Source: an uncultured Collinsella sp. (lineage in GTDB: Bacteria; Actinomycetota; Coriobacteriia; Coriobacteriales; Coriobacteriaceae). Taken from it: DNA of 63,624 nucleotides. The stretch lies in NCBI GenBank assembly GCA_959027945.1, contig CAUFRO010000007.1:1-63624 (forward strand). The letters run 5' to 3'. The notes beneath the pieces were generated by a model. The model was given only the letters and a program-made list of their open reading frames with translations. It did no database searches and was not told where the DNA came from. Both the position numbers and the translations under genes were made by a program. Of the stretch, positions 52,301 through 59,831 are shown in pieces. Position 1 is the first letter of the stretch, and every line of letters begins with the position of its first letter.

Positions 52301-52303
52301 GGT

Positions 52304-52642
52304 TTAGCCCCTCAATCCAGAGAACAGAGCAAGAGCCTCGCCAAAGCCAGCATCGAGCAGAGCGATGACGACGCCGACGACGATCAGAGAAGCGCAAACG
52401 ACGACCGAGTAGTTCACGAGCTCCTTCTTATCGGGCCACGTGACACGCTTCATCTCGGACTTGACCGAAGCGAAATACTTCTTGGTGCGGGCGAAGAAAC
52501 CAGGCTTCTCGTTCTTCTTGGACTTCGCAGCTTTCTCGTTCTTCTTGGCAACGGCCTTCTTGGCCTCAACCTTGGAGTTGGCGGCAGCGTTGTTGGCAGG
52601 TGCCGGCTGCTGAGCCTTCTTCTTGTTCTTCTTGTTGGCCAT
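52304..52642 (-). CDS. secE: Preprotein translocase subunit SecE
   Basis: A 112-residue small translocon subunit. A Lys/Ala-rich cytoplasmic extension (1-60) leads to the conserved FARTKKYFASVKSEMKRVTWPDKKEL and one transmembrane helix (about 76-98). The arrangement tRNA-Trp-secE-nusG is conserved in many bacteria. Confidence 0.95.
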   Translation of the reverse strand: MANKKNKKKAQQPAPANNAAANSKVEAKKAVAKKNEKAAKSKKNEKPGFFARTKKYFASVKSEMKRVTWPDKKELVNYSVVVCASLIVVGVVIALLDAGFGEALALFSGLRG

Positions 52643-52718
52643 TTGGGTTACCTCCGCGCAATGCGCTTATACATGAGTAAACCGTAAGCCCCCAATTGGG
52701 AGCTTACGGAATAATGAC

Positions 52719-52794
52719 TGGCACGCCAGGAAGGACTCGAACCCTCAACACTCGGTTTTGGAGACCGATGCTCTACCAATTGAACTACTGGCGT
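52719..52794 (-). tRNA. tRNA-Trp (CCA anticodon)
   Basis: 76 nt. Acceptor ACGCCAG/CTGGCGT, anticodon loop CTCCAAA giving CCA, TTCGAGTCC T-loop, encoded CCA end. It lies between rpmG and secE. Confidence 0.95.
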
Positions 52795-52807
52795 ATGTGA
52801 CTAGAGA

Positions 52808-52957
52808 CTAGCGAGTCTCTTTGTGCAGCGTGTGGTGACGGCACCAGGGGCAATACTTCTTGATCTCCATACGATCAGGCATGTTCGCCTTGTTCTTGGT
52901 GGTCGTATAGTTGCGGCGCTTGCACTCAGTGCACGCAAGAGTAACTAGAGTACGCAT
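52808..52957 (-). CDS. rpmG: 50S ribosomal protein L33
   Basis: A 49-residue protein, MRTLVTLACTECKRRNY... ending HHTLHKETR. Two CxxC pairs (CTEC, CPWC) mark the zinc-binding form, which can be replaced by Zn-free paralogues in zinc-starved bacteria. It is followed by tRNA-Trp and secE in one transcript. Confidence 0.93.
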   Translation of the reverse strand: MRTLVTLACTECKRRNYTTTKNKANMPDRMEIKKYCPWCRHHTLHKETR

Positions 52958-53002
52958 GTATCCTGAACCTTTCATATCCGCCCCGTACGGGCACGAGATG
53001 GT

Positions 53003-53032
53003 ACTTTATCAGCTCTATGTAAGTGCTGTCAA
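53003..53032 (-). promoter_or_regulatory. Promoter of rpmG-tRNA-Trp-secE-nusG-rplKA
   Basis: On the minus strand, -35 TTGACA (53032-53027), 18 bp, -10 TAAAGT (53008-53003). The 18-mer running into the -35 (53042-53025) matches that at 54872-54855 at 17 positions. Confidence 0.8.
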
Positions 53033-53173
53033 TGAAAACCTCGAATCAATTGGTTCTCGCTGGATCCATTCATATTTGGAACACATCAATGAAGCCAGCG
53101 AGATCTAATCGATCCCTCACGCTCGGCTTAAGGGCGAGCGAAGCGTAATCGGCGGGGAATAAGTCCCGCGTAG

Positions 53174-53207
53174 AAAAGAACCCGGCACCCATATAAGTGC
53201 CGGGTTC
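53174..53207 (-). terminator. Rho-independent terminator after tuf
   Basis: Stem GAACCCGGCAC/GTGCCGGGTTC followed by TTTT on the minus strand. Confidence 0.88.
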
Positions 53208-53235
53208 TCTAAGTCAGCTATATCAGAGAGCTAAT

Positions 53236-54426
53236 TTACTCAATGATCGTGGAGACGATGCCCGAACCGACGGTGTGGCCACCCTCGCGGATAGCGAAGC
53301 GCAGGCCCTCCTCCATGGCGATCGGGTGGATGAGGTCGCCCTCGATGGTGATGTGGTCACCAGGCATAGCCATCTCGGTGCCCTCGGGGAGCTTGACCGT
53401 ACCGGTAACGTCGGTGGTACGGAAGTAGAACTGAGGACGATAACCATCGAAGAACGGGGTGTGACGGCCGCCCTCCTCCTTGGTCAGAACGTAGATCTCG
53501 CCGGTGAACTTGGTGTGCGGGGTAACCGAACCGGGCTTGCAGAGAACCTGGCCGCGCTCGATGTCCTCGCGCTTGATGCCGCGGAGCAGCAGACCGACGT
53601 TGTCGCCAGCCTCGCAGAAGTCCATGGACTTACGGAACATCTCGATACCGGTAACGACAGTGTTCTGGGTATCCTTGATGCCGACGATCTCGACGGGCTC
53701 GTTGAGCTTGAGCTCACCGCGCTCGACACGGCCGGTAGCAACGGTACCACGACCGGAGATGGTCATAACGTCCTCAACGGCCATCAGGAACGGGAGGTCG
53801 TTGTTACGAGCAGGCGTCGGGATGTACTCGTCAACGGCCTTCATGAGCTCGCGAATGGCGTCCATCCACTTGGCGTCACCCTCGAGAGCGCCCAGAGCAG
53901 AACCACGGATGACGGGGATGTCGTCGCCGGGGAAATCGTACTCGGAGAGGAGCTCACGGGTCTCCATCTCGACGAGGTCGATGAGCTCGTCATCGTCGAC
54001 CATGTCACACTTGTTCAGGAAGACGACGATGTAGGGAACGCCGACCTGACGGGCGAGCAGGATGTGCTCGCGGGTCTGAGCCATGGGGCCGTCGGTAGCA
54101 GCGATGACCAGGATAGCGCCGTCCATCTGAGCAGCACCGGAAATCATGTTCTTGACGTAGTCAGCGTGGCCCGGGCAGTCAACGTGAGCGTAGTGACGGG
54201 CAGCAGTCTCGTACTCAACGTGGGAGACGGAAATCGTGATGCCGCGCTCGCGCTCCTCGGGAGCCTTGTCGATGTTCTCGAACGCAGTGAAGTCAGCCTT
54301 GCAGCCCTCGGTCTCGGAGAGAACCTTGGTGATGGCGGCGGTCAGCGTGGTCTTGCCGTGGTCGACGTGACCAATGGTGCCGATGTTAACATGCGGCTTA
54401 GTGCGCTCAAACTTCTCTTTGGCCAT
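53236..54426 (-). CDS. tuf: Elongation factor Tu
   Basis: A 396-residue GTPase that delivers aminoacyl-tRNA. G1 GHVDHGKTT, G3 DCPGHADY, G4 NKCDMVDD, domains II and III complete. GAGGAGG precedes the ATG. It is cotranscribed with three upstream tRNA genes, as in E. coli tufB. Confidence 0.97.
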   Translation of the reverse strand: MAKEKFERTKPHVNIGTIGHVDHGKTTLTAAITKVLSETEGCKADFTAFENIDKAPEERERGITISVSHVEYETAARHYAHVDCPGHADYVKNMISGAAQMDGAILVIAATDGPMAQTREHILLARQVGVPYIVVFLNKCDMVDDDELIDLVEMETRELLSEYDFPGDDIPVIRGSALGALEGDAKWMDAIRELMKAVDEYIPTPARNNDLPFLMAVEDVMTISGRGTVATGRVERGELKLNEPVEIVGIKDTQNTVVTGIEMFRKSMDFCEAGDNVGLLLRGIKREDIERGQVLCKPGSVTPHTKFTGEIYVLTKEEGGRHTPFFDGYRPQFYFRTTDVTGTVKLPEGTEMAMPGDHITIEGDLIHPIAMEEGLRFAIREGGHTVGSGIVSTIIE

Positions 54427-54480
54427 AAAGCCCTCCTCTTAACAGGTCGTCCCCGGACGGGACTTTGCCTTTATACCATA

Positions 54481-54511
54481 GTGGCCTCTCAACATACTAT
54501 TGAGAAGCCAC
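54481..54511 (-). promoter_or_regulatory. Hairpin between tRNA-Met and tuf
   Basis: GTGGCCTCTCAA pairs with TTGAGAAGCCAC (one wobble), loop of seven. No T-run, so it is more likely a processing or stability element than a terminator. Confidence 0.5.
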
Positions 54512-54522
54512 CGTGTTACCTA

Positions 54523-54599
54523 TGGTAGCGGTGACTGGATTCGAACCAGTGACGCCACGGGTATGAACCGTGTGCTCTAACCAACTGAGCTACACCGCC
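54523..54599 (-). tRNA. tRNA-Met (CAT anticodon)
   Basis: 77 nt with encoded CCA. Anticodon loop TTCATAC. GGCGGTGTAGCTCAGTTGG and a paired acceptor end indicate the elongator type. Confidence 0.93.
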
Positions 54600-54602
54600 G
54601 GA

Positions 54603-54678
54603 TGGAGCCTGCAACCAGACTTGAACTGGTGACCTCTTCGTTACCAACGAAGTGCTCTACCGACTGAGCTATACAGGC
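54603..54678 (-). tRNA. tRNA-Thr (GGT anticodon)
   Basis: 76 nt with encoded CCA. Acceptor GCCTGTA, anticodon stem CTTCG/CGAAG, loop TTGGTAA. Confidence 0.95.
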
Positions 54679-54688
54679 ACTTGACGGG

Positions 54689-54770
54689 TGGGAGCTATAG
54701 GATTCGAACCTATGTAGGCAGAGCCAACGGGTTTACAGCCCGTCCCCATTAACCACTCGGGCAAACTCCC
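54689..54770 (-). tRNA. tRNA-Tyr (GTA anticodon)
   Basis: 82 nt without an encoded CCA. Anticodon loop CTGTAAA and a long variable arm, as expected for a class II tRNA. Confidence 0.93.
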
Positions 54771-54832
54771 AATCGTTCAAGTATCCGCAGGTTCTTTGGT
54801 CTTTTGGACCGCCGCCCCCGCGAACGAAAAAG

Positions 54833-54862
54833 ATAATACGATGCAACCTTGGGGGCTGTCAA
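54833..54862 (-). promoter_or_regulatory. Promoter of tRNA-Tyr-Thr-Met-tuf
   Basis: On the minus strand, consensus -35 TTGACA (54862-54857), 18 bp, -10 TATTAT (54838-54833). Confidence 0.85.
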
Positions 54863-55094
54863 CGAAAACCTCTAGATACACGGTGCCGGGCGTATCTATA
54901 TACCTTTGACCTGCTGTTTTGCTGAGTTTGGATATAGAGGACGGTGGATTTGCATGTAGCGGTGACATTTCCCGAGGGAACACTTTGGCATAGTGGAGTA
55001 CATCTGCTGCACCGACCTTTGATAACGACCCTCTTACACTATTACCTTGCACTATTACATAGGTCGCGATCGTGCTTCCACGGCACGTTCAAGC

Positions 55095-55171
55095 GTGGAT
55101 AATCTCCCGCTTTTAGCGCGGCTCTAAGCCCAAAGTTGGAGATTATCCACTCTCATTCTCCAGACGGGAGA
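55095..55171. repeat. Inverted repeat family R5, copy 1
   Basis: Perfect 13-bp arms GTGGATAATCTCC/GGAGATTATCCAC (55095-55107, 55138-55150), then a small hairpin TTCTCC/GGAGAA. The right half recurs at 59191-59222. Confidence 0.65.
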
Positions 55172-55186
55172 ACTATAGAGCCGCTA

Positions 55187-56020
55187 CTACTCGGGCCAGA
55201 CCAAAGTAGACCCATAGAGCGGCTCCCCCTTGGTGCAGGGGTAGCGGCTCAAGTAACACGACGATAGCAAGTCGAAGAAATAGGTCATGGCGTATTTCGA
55301 ATAAACGCCGAGTCGGTCAATTCCGTTTCCCGCATTGCCAAGACGATATACACGGTCAAAAGACCTCGATTTGTCATCGTTGCTAAACGCAGTAATTAGA
55401 ATCTTCCTGCCCGAACGGCAATCAAGATACTCTCGCGCCTGTGACGCAAATAGCCCGGAGACCGATACGAGAATTATCAATGACTGCGAAGCGTCTCCCA
55501 TGTTTTTCAATTCCGCGACGTTAGCCCCAGCAACTATGCGAACTATCTTGCCCGCATAAAACATTTCCTGCTGAAATCGTACGAGATTGGCGCTCACATT
55601 ATTGGTGCACCAGATTTCAACGTTTTTATGGCCATCAATTTCGTCGGCAAGGTGCTTAATAGCGATATCGGACACGCCGCTTTCAACCTCAGCGAACATC
55701 TCGATCATGCGGACGTCGAGCTCTGCCCTGTACTCCTCGTAGCCAAATTCCTCCTCTCGATGGCTTAAGTCGCTTGGAAAGACTGATTGAGTAAATGATT
55801 CTTTCAAATCGCTAAGAGACTGGTAGCCCAATCGATTGCAGAAACGACGAACAGCGGAACGGGTCACGAATGCATCGCGGGTTATTGCGGCAACATTGAT
55901 TTCGCTCGAACGCCTAATGTGAGCGATGAGATATCGAGCGATGGCGGCATCGTTTGACCCAAACTCGCTGTTGATGATGGAGCTAATGCGATTGAGCACA
56001 TCGAAGTCATTGATATTCAC
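55187..56020 (-). CDS. MurR/RpiR family transcriptional regulator
   Basis: A regulator of about 277 residues. The N-terminal HTH_6 domain (ARYLIAHIRRSSEINVAAITRDAFVTRSAVRRFCNRLGYQSLSDLKESF) and a C-terminal SIS domain that binds phosphosugars (about 115-250) are present. GTG 56020 has a purine-rich AAAGAGAG upstream; ATG 56059 is open too but lacks a ribosome binding site. It is divergent from the GH1-EIIBC operon, so it most likely controls it in response to a phospho-beta-glucoside. Confidence 0.85.
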   Translation of the reverse strand: MNINDFDVLNRISSIINSEFGSNDAAIARYLIAHIRRSSEINVAAITRDAFVTRSAVRRFCNRLGYQSLSDLKESFTQSVFPSDLSHREEEFGYEEYRAELDVRMIEMFAEVESGVSDIAIKHLADEIDGHKNVEIWCTNNVSANLVRFQQEMFYAGKIVRIVAGANVAELKNMGDASQSLIILVSVSGLFASQAREYLDCRSGRKILITAFSNDDKSRSFDRVYRLGNAGNGIDRLGVYSKYAMTYFFDLLSSCYLSRYPCTKGEPLYGSTLVWPE

Positions 56021-56062
56021 GTGATCTCTCTTTCCGCTCTCCTCGATATTATGGTTCATTTA

Positions 56063-56100
56063 TTGAATCAAACAGCTTTGGTCGTTCTCCTATGATTCAA
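56063..56100. promoter_or_regulatory. Inverted repeat in the RpiR-GH1 divergent promoter
   Basis: TTGAATCA (56063-56070) and TGATTCAA (56093-56100) are exact inverted repeats 30 bp apart, a plausible RpiR operator pair. Confidence 0.45.
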
Positions 56101-56171
56101 ATCAGTTGACGTCATCTTAATCGTAATTCCGTCACACGTATCCACCGTGTTGAATGATGGAAAGGGGATTC

Positions 56172-57590
56172 ATGGGCAACGTGAACAACATGCCGTTTCT
56201 CTGGGGTTCCGCCACGGCGTCTTATCAGTGCGAGGGTGCCTGGAACGAAGACGGCAAAGGCCTCGGCGAGTGGGATTTCTTTAACCACACAAGCAATAAG
56301 AACATCAACCATGTTGACGGTGATGTATCTTGCGACTTCTACCATCGCTATGAAGAAGATATCCGCATGATGAAAGAAGGCGGACAAAACACCTATCGCT
56401 TCTCTCTTTCATGGAGTCGAATCATCCCCACGGGTATCGGCGAAGTGAATGAAAAGGGTATCGATTTTTATAATCGGGTCATTGATTGCTGCCTCGAAAA
56501 TGGCATAGAGCCCAACGTTACGCTGTTCCATTACGATCTGCCATTCACGCTTGCTTGCAAAGGCGGATGGCTGAACAACGACATGGCAGAGTGGTTCTGC
56601 AAATACGCCAAGATTTGCTTTGAGCGCTTTGGAGACCGCGTCAAAATCTGGGCTACCGTTAACGAGCCGCATTTCTACAGCTACTGCGTAAACATGTTGG
56701 GCAACTATCCCCCCAATCGATCGCTCGACGTTCAGTCGTACATGCAGTTTCAGTACAACCTGATGCGCGCAAGCGCACTCGCAGTCCGAGCATATCGTCA
56801 AATGGGCTACGACGGCATCATCGGCGCCGTCCACGATGGCGGCGTTGTCGAACTCGACCCGGCAACCGAGCACCCCGATGACGTATTTCGATACGCAGAC
56901 TTTTTCGCCAATCGCATGATTCTGGCACCAGCACTTCAGGGTCAACTGCCGCCAGAAATGGACGAAATCCTTGAAAAACTTGGCGTCTCGCTCTATCGAT
57001 CCCCAAATGACGTAGAAGAATTCAGAGACGGTAAAGTCGATTTTATTGGACTCAACGTGTATTGCCGAGAGTATGTAACCGACTGGCACGGTGGAGAGCT
57101 TGCCGTTTCGGCGAACAATAAGGGCGGTTCGAGCAAAAAGGTCGAAGGAAAATGCATTGCACCCTTGTTTGAAAGCGCCCGCGACAGCAATGTTCCCCGC
57201 AATAAATGGGGCCGCGAAATACTCCCAAGTTGCATGTATTCAACCATCATGGATGTCCATGAGCGCTATGACGCGCCCCGCATCTTTATTACGGAAAACG
57301 GACATGGCGCCTATGAGCAACCAGACGCAGACGGAATGATCCACGATGATGACCGCATCGAGCTTCTGGGCCAGTTCATCGAGCACATGATGAGGGCTAA
57401 GCGCGACGGCGCACGCGTTGAGGGCTACTACCTCTGGTCGACGATGGATCTGTATAGCTGGATCAACGGCTACGAAAAACGATACGGACTTGTCCATATC
57501 GACTTCGAGAACAATCTGGAGCGCACCCCCAAAAAGAGCTGGTATTGGTACCGAGACCTTATCTCGAAGTATCAGGAGCAAGAAGGTTAG
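56172..57590 (+). CDS. 6-phospho-beta-glucosidase (GH1)
   Basis: A 472-residue family 1 glycosidase that splits phosphorylated beta-glucosides delivered by the PTS. The N-terminal FLWGSATASYQCEGAWNEDGKG, acid/base Glu165 in TVNEPH and nucleophile Glu375 in ITENGHG are present, and the C-terminal YEKRYGLVHIDFEN fits phosphate-recognising members. ATG 56172 follows GAAAGGGG; an upstream in-frame ATG (56154) is less likely. Nine bases separate it from the EIIBC gene. Beta-glucoside versus beta-galactoside preference is not certain. Confidence 0.9.
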   Translation: MGNVNNMPFLWGSATASYQCEGAWNEDGKGLGEWDFFNHTSNKNINHVDGDVSCDFYHRYEEDIRMMKEGGQNTYRFSLSWSRIIPTGIGEVNEKGIDFYNRVIDCCLENGIEPNVTLFHYDLPFTLACKGGWLNNDMAEWFCKYAKICFERFGDRVKIWATVNEPHFYSYCVNMLGNYPPNRSLDVQSYMQFQYNLMRASALAVRAYRQMGYDGIIGAVHDGGVVELDPATEHPDDVFRYADFFANRMILAPALQGQLPPEMDEILEKLGVSLYRSPNDVEEFRDGKVDFIGLNVYCREYVTDWHGGELAVSANNKGGSSKKVEGKCIAPLFESARDSNVPRNKWGREILPSCMYSTIMDVHERYDAPRIFITENGHGAYEQPDADGMIHDDDRIELLGQFIEHMMRAKRDGARVEGYYLWSTMDLYSWINGYEKRYGLVHIDFENNLERTPKKSWYWYRDLISKYQEQEG

Positions 57591-57599
57591 GAGAAAGAG

Positions 57600-59000
57600 A
57601 TGAAATATCAGGCAATGTCCGAAACAGTCCTAAAGGCTGTTGGCGGCAAAGAGAACATTACATCGGTAACTCATTGTGCGACGCGCCTTCGCATCGACGC
57701 ACGAGACACCTCGATCATCGATCTCCAGCTCGCCAAATCGGCTGACCAGGCGCTCGGGGCAGTAGTCAGCGGTGGCCAGCTTCAGGTGATCATCGGCCCC
57801 AACGTCACCGAGGCCTACAACGACTTACTCGACTTCGCGGGAATCGAAGTCGGCGGTGGCACGGTTGCCGACGATGCCCAAACCGCCAAAGACCTTGCAG
57901 AAGGCATTAAAAGCGGTAACACCGCCATGGGCTTGATTGAGAAATTCGGGAACGTCTCTGCACAGGTATTCATGCCCATCGTCCCGGCGCTCATCGTTGG
58001 CGGACTCATTCTTTCGATCAAGAATCTCCTGGTCAATTATTGTGGATTGAGCACCGATAGCGGAACCGCCCAGGTTCTGCTGGCGATCTTCAGCGCCTCA
58101 TTTAGCTTCCTGCCCGTTTACCTCGGCTATCAGCTCGCCGCCGTCATGAAGATGCAGCCTATCATGGGCGCACTGCTGGGCGCAATCATGATTAGCTCGT
58201 CTATTAGCGGTGCTGAGGGTCTCGACTTTCTTGGCATCCCCATCCCGACGAATGACTACTCGAGCACGGTGGTGCCAATCGTACTGGGCGTTGTGTTCAT
58301 GTACTTTGTTGATCGCGGTCTTCAGAAAATCATCCCCGACATTACCAAACTGTTCTTGAAGCCGCTGCTCACCATGTTCATCGTCGTGCCTGTTGAGCTG
58401 ATTATCCTCGGCCCCGCCGGCAGCATGATGGGCTACGCGCTGAGTGATGCCGCCACGTGGCTCATGGATAACGTGGCATTTATCGCTACTCCAATCCTTG
58501 CAGCCCTTAACCCCTATTTTGTCATGCTCGGTCTTGATAAGGCCTACATCGCGATCGAAGTTACGAGCTTGGCGCAGCTCGGCTGGGCGCCCATCATCTT
58601 TGGCTTCATCTCAAACCTCTGCATTGGCGGCACGAGTCTCGCCTTGGCAACTGCAATGAAAGGCAACAAGGAGAAGAGAGGTATGGTCACCACGGTTGCC
58701 GTCACCGCACTCTGTGGCGTAACTGAGCCCGCATTTTACGGCTGCCTCATCGAGCGTCCCCGCCTGCTTGTCGGCACAGCAATCGGCGCCCTCTGCGCGG
58801 GACTCCCTGCAGGCATCTTCGTCCTGAAGGAGTATGTTGCGGGAGCATGCCCCGGTCTTCTTTCTGCGCTGATCTTTATCGCTCCCGATGGATCCATGGG
58901 CAACTTCGTACTGGCGTGCGTTGTCGCCGTCATCGCCATCGTTGTCTCGTTCATCGCTGCACGCGTGATCATCAAGAAGAATCCCAACTATATTGAGTAG
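57600..59000 (+). CDS. PTS beta-glucoside-specific EIIBC
   Basis: A 466-residue membrane transporter that imports and phosphorylates a beta-glucoside. The EIIB domain (1-80) has the phosphorylated Cys26 in VTHCATRLR; EIIC (about 110-466) has some ten hydrophobic segments, including IPIPTNDYSSTVVPIV and GVTEPAFYGC. No EIIA domain follows, unlike BglF, so a separate EIIA is needed; the stand-alone EIIA at 38.2 kb is one candidate. AGGAGAAAG precedes the ATG. A terminator lies 100 bp downstream. Confidence 0.92.
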   Translation: MKYQAMSETVLKAVGGKENITSVTHCATRLRIDARDTSIIDLQLAKSADQALGAVVSGGQLQVIIGPNVTEAYNDLLDFAGIEVGGGTVADDAQTAKDLAEGIKSGNTAMGLIEKFGNVSAQVFMPIVPALIVGGLILSIKNLLVNYCGLSTDSGTAQVLLAIFSASFSFLPVYLGYQLAAVMKMQPIMGALLGAIMISSSISGAEGLDFLGIPIPTNDYSSTVVPIVLGVVFMYFVDRGLQKIIPDITKLFLKPLLTMFIVVPVELIILGPAGSMMGYALSDAATWLMDNVAFIATPILAALNPYFVMLGLDKAYIAIEVTSLAQLGWAPIIFGFISNLCIGGTSLALATAMKGNKEKRGMVTTVAVTALCGVTEPAFYGCLIERPRLLVGTAIGALCAGLPAGIFVLKEYVAGACPGLLSALIFIAPDGSMGNFVLACVVAVIAIVVSFIAARVIIKKNPNYIE

Positions 59001-59101
59001 ATGCCCGCTGCTTGCATTGGGGACATCCTCGGCAGACCATTAGCAAGAACCCAAGAAGTCCCTTAGGAGCTCGATTAATCCATTCGGATTCCTCAGGCAC
59101 A

Positions 59102-59136
59102 AACGACCCCGATTCCACAATGAAATCGGGGTCGTT
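59102..59136 (+). terminator. Rho-independent terminator after EIIBC
   Basis: Stem AACGACCCCGATT/AATCGGGGTCGTT followed by GTTTC. Confidence 0.8.
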
Positions 59137-59190
59137 GTTTCTAAAGCCTTCGATAGACAATCGGTGTTTACCTTAGCTCCCTATCCAAGT

Positions 59191-59262
59191 TAATTATCCA
59201 CGCTCGTTCTCCGGTCGGAAGATTTTCTTCTCTCGCGTGTCCAGAAATCCACGCTCGAGCAG
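59191..59262. repeat. R5-related repeat segment
   Basis: 59191-59222 matches 55143-55171 at roughly three quarters of positions (TTATCCAC-CTC-TTCTCC). A further ATCCACGCTCGAG lies at 59250-59262. Confidence 0.5.
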
Positions 59263-59292
59263 AACATCCAGGTCCGCACCCGCCCTTGTCTC

Positions 59293-59419
59293 GATCTGTA
59301 ACAGCAAGAGGCCTATTCCGCTTCTACATGTTACAGATCAAGATATTCCTAAAACACCCTAAGTTTCATCTCAATCTGTAACAGTTAGATGCCAAATATC
59401 GGTCTTGGTGTTACAGATT
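59293..59419. repeat. Two tandem inverted repeats with identical geometry (R6)
   Basis: GATCTGTAACA/TGTTACAGATC (59293-59303, 59329-59339) and AATCTGTAACA/TGTTACAGATT (59373-59383, 59409-59419). Both have 11-bp arms and a 25-nt spacer, and the two are offset by exactly 80 bp. Spacer sequences are only weakly alike. Confidence 0.75.
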
Positions 59420-59484
59420 TAGACAAACTGGAGGACGAGACAAACCAAAAACGGGATGGGCGCTAACCCGATGGCGCACCACCT

Positions 59485-59524
59485 AAATAGAAACGGGCTC
59501 TGTCCCATATAGAGACAGAGCCCG
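59485..59524 (-). terminator. Rho-independent terminator after tRNA-Thr
   Basis: Stem CGGGCTCTGTC/GACAGAGCCCG followed on the minus strand by TTTCTATTT. Confidence 0.85.
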
Positions 59525-59533
59525 AAACTCTCA

Positions 59534-59608
59534 TGGAGCCAGTGACAGGAATCGAACCTGCAACCCACTGATTACAAATCAGTTGCGCTACCGTTGCGCC
59601 ACACTGGC
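59534..59608 (-). tRNA. tRNA-Thr (TGT anticodon)
   Basis: 75 nt with encoded CCA. Acceptor GCCAGTG/CACTGGC, anticodon loop TTTGTAA. Monogenic with its own terminator. Confidence 0.94.
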
Positions 59609-59755
59609 ACACTTGGCGCTTTCGCGCGAAGCCTGTTTAGAATAATAGAATTGCGGACGGGGCGCAACAGGCCGCACGGCGTTATACAAATATGCAAAAT
59701 CCAGCAACAGCGCGTACCAGGCCCGTTCATTTCTGTCAGTGCGCCCTCAATCTTA

Positions 59756-59827
59756 AAACCCTTCGCCAGAACGAATAGTTTTAATTACAATTGGCTATAT
59801 AAAACTATTCGTTCTGGCGAAGGGTTT
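59756..59827. promoter_or_regulatory. 27-bp perfect palindrome flush against the HTH-HipA-like gene
   Basis: Arms 59756-59782 and 59801-59827 are exactly complementary, with an 18-nt AT-rich spacer containing TATATAAAA. The right arm ends four bases before the ATG at 59832 and contains GAAGGG, the probable ribosome binding site. It could be an operator for the protein's own HTH domain, an RNA hairpin hiding the binding site, or both. Confidence 0.85.
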
Positions 59828-59831
59828 CTCG

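Larger units (their letters stand above)
54771..55186. other. Intergenic region upstream of tRNA-Tyr
   Basis: Holds the tRNA-tuf promoter (54833-54862), short inverted repeats such as TAGATAC/GTATCTA (54873-54898), a CACTATTAC direct repeat near 55037-55058, and the R5 palindrome (55095-55150). No gene is supported. Confidence 0.6.
59001..59533. other. 530-bp intergenic region after EIIBC
   Basis: Contains the EIIBC terminator, an R5-related segment (59191-59262), two tandem inverted repeats (59293-59419) and the tRNA-Thr terminator. A short minus-strand open stretch (59195-59315) reads like peptide but has no start and overlaps repeats; no gene is called. Confidence 0.55.

Noticed and set aside
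54777..55052. 91-residue minus-strand open frame upstream of tRNA-Tyr
   Set aside because: It overlaps a consensus tRNA promoter and short repeats and has no recognisable domain.
59195..59315. Minus-strand peptide-like stretch ending in RPENERG
   Set aside because: No start codon with a ribosome binding site, and it overlaps R5 and R6 repeats; a gene remnant cannot be proven.
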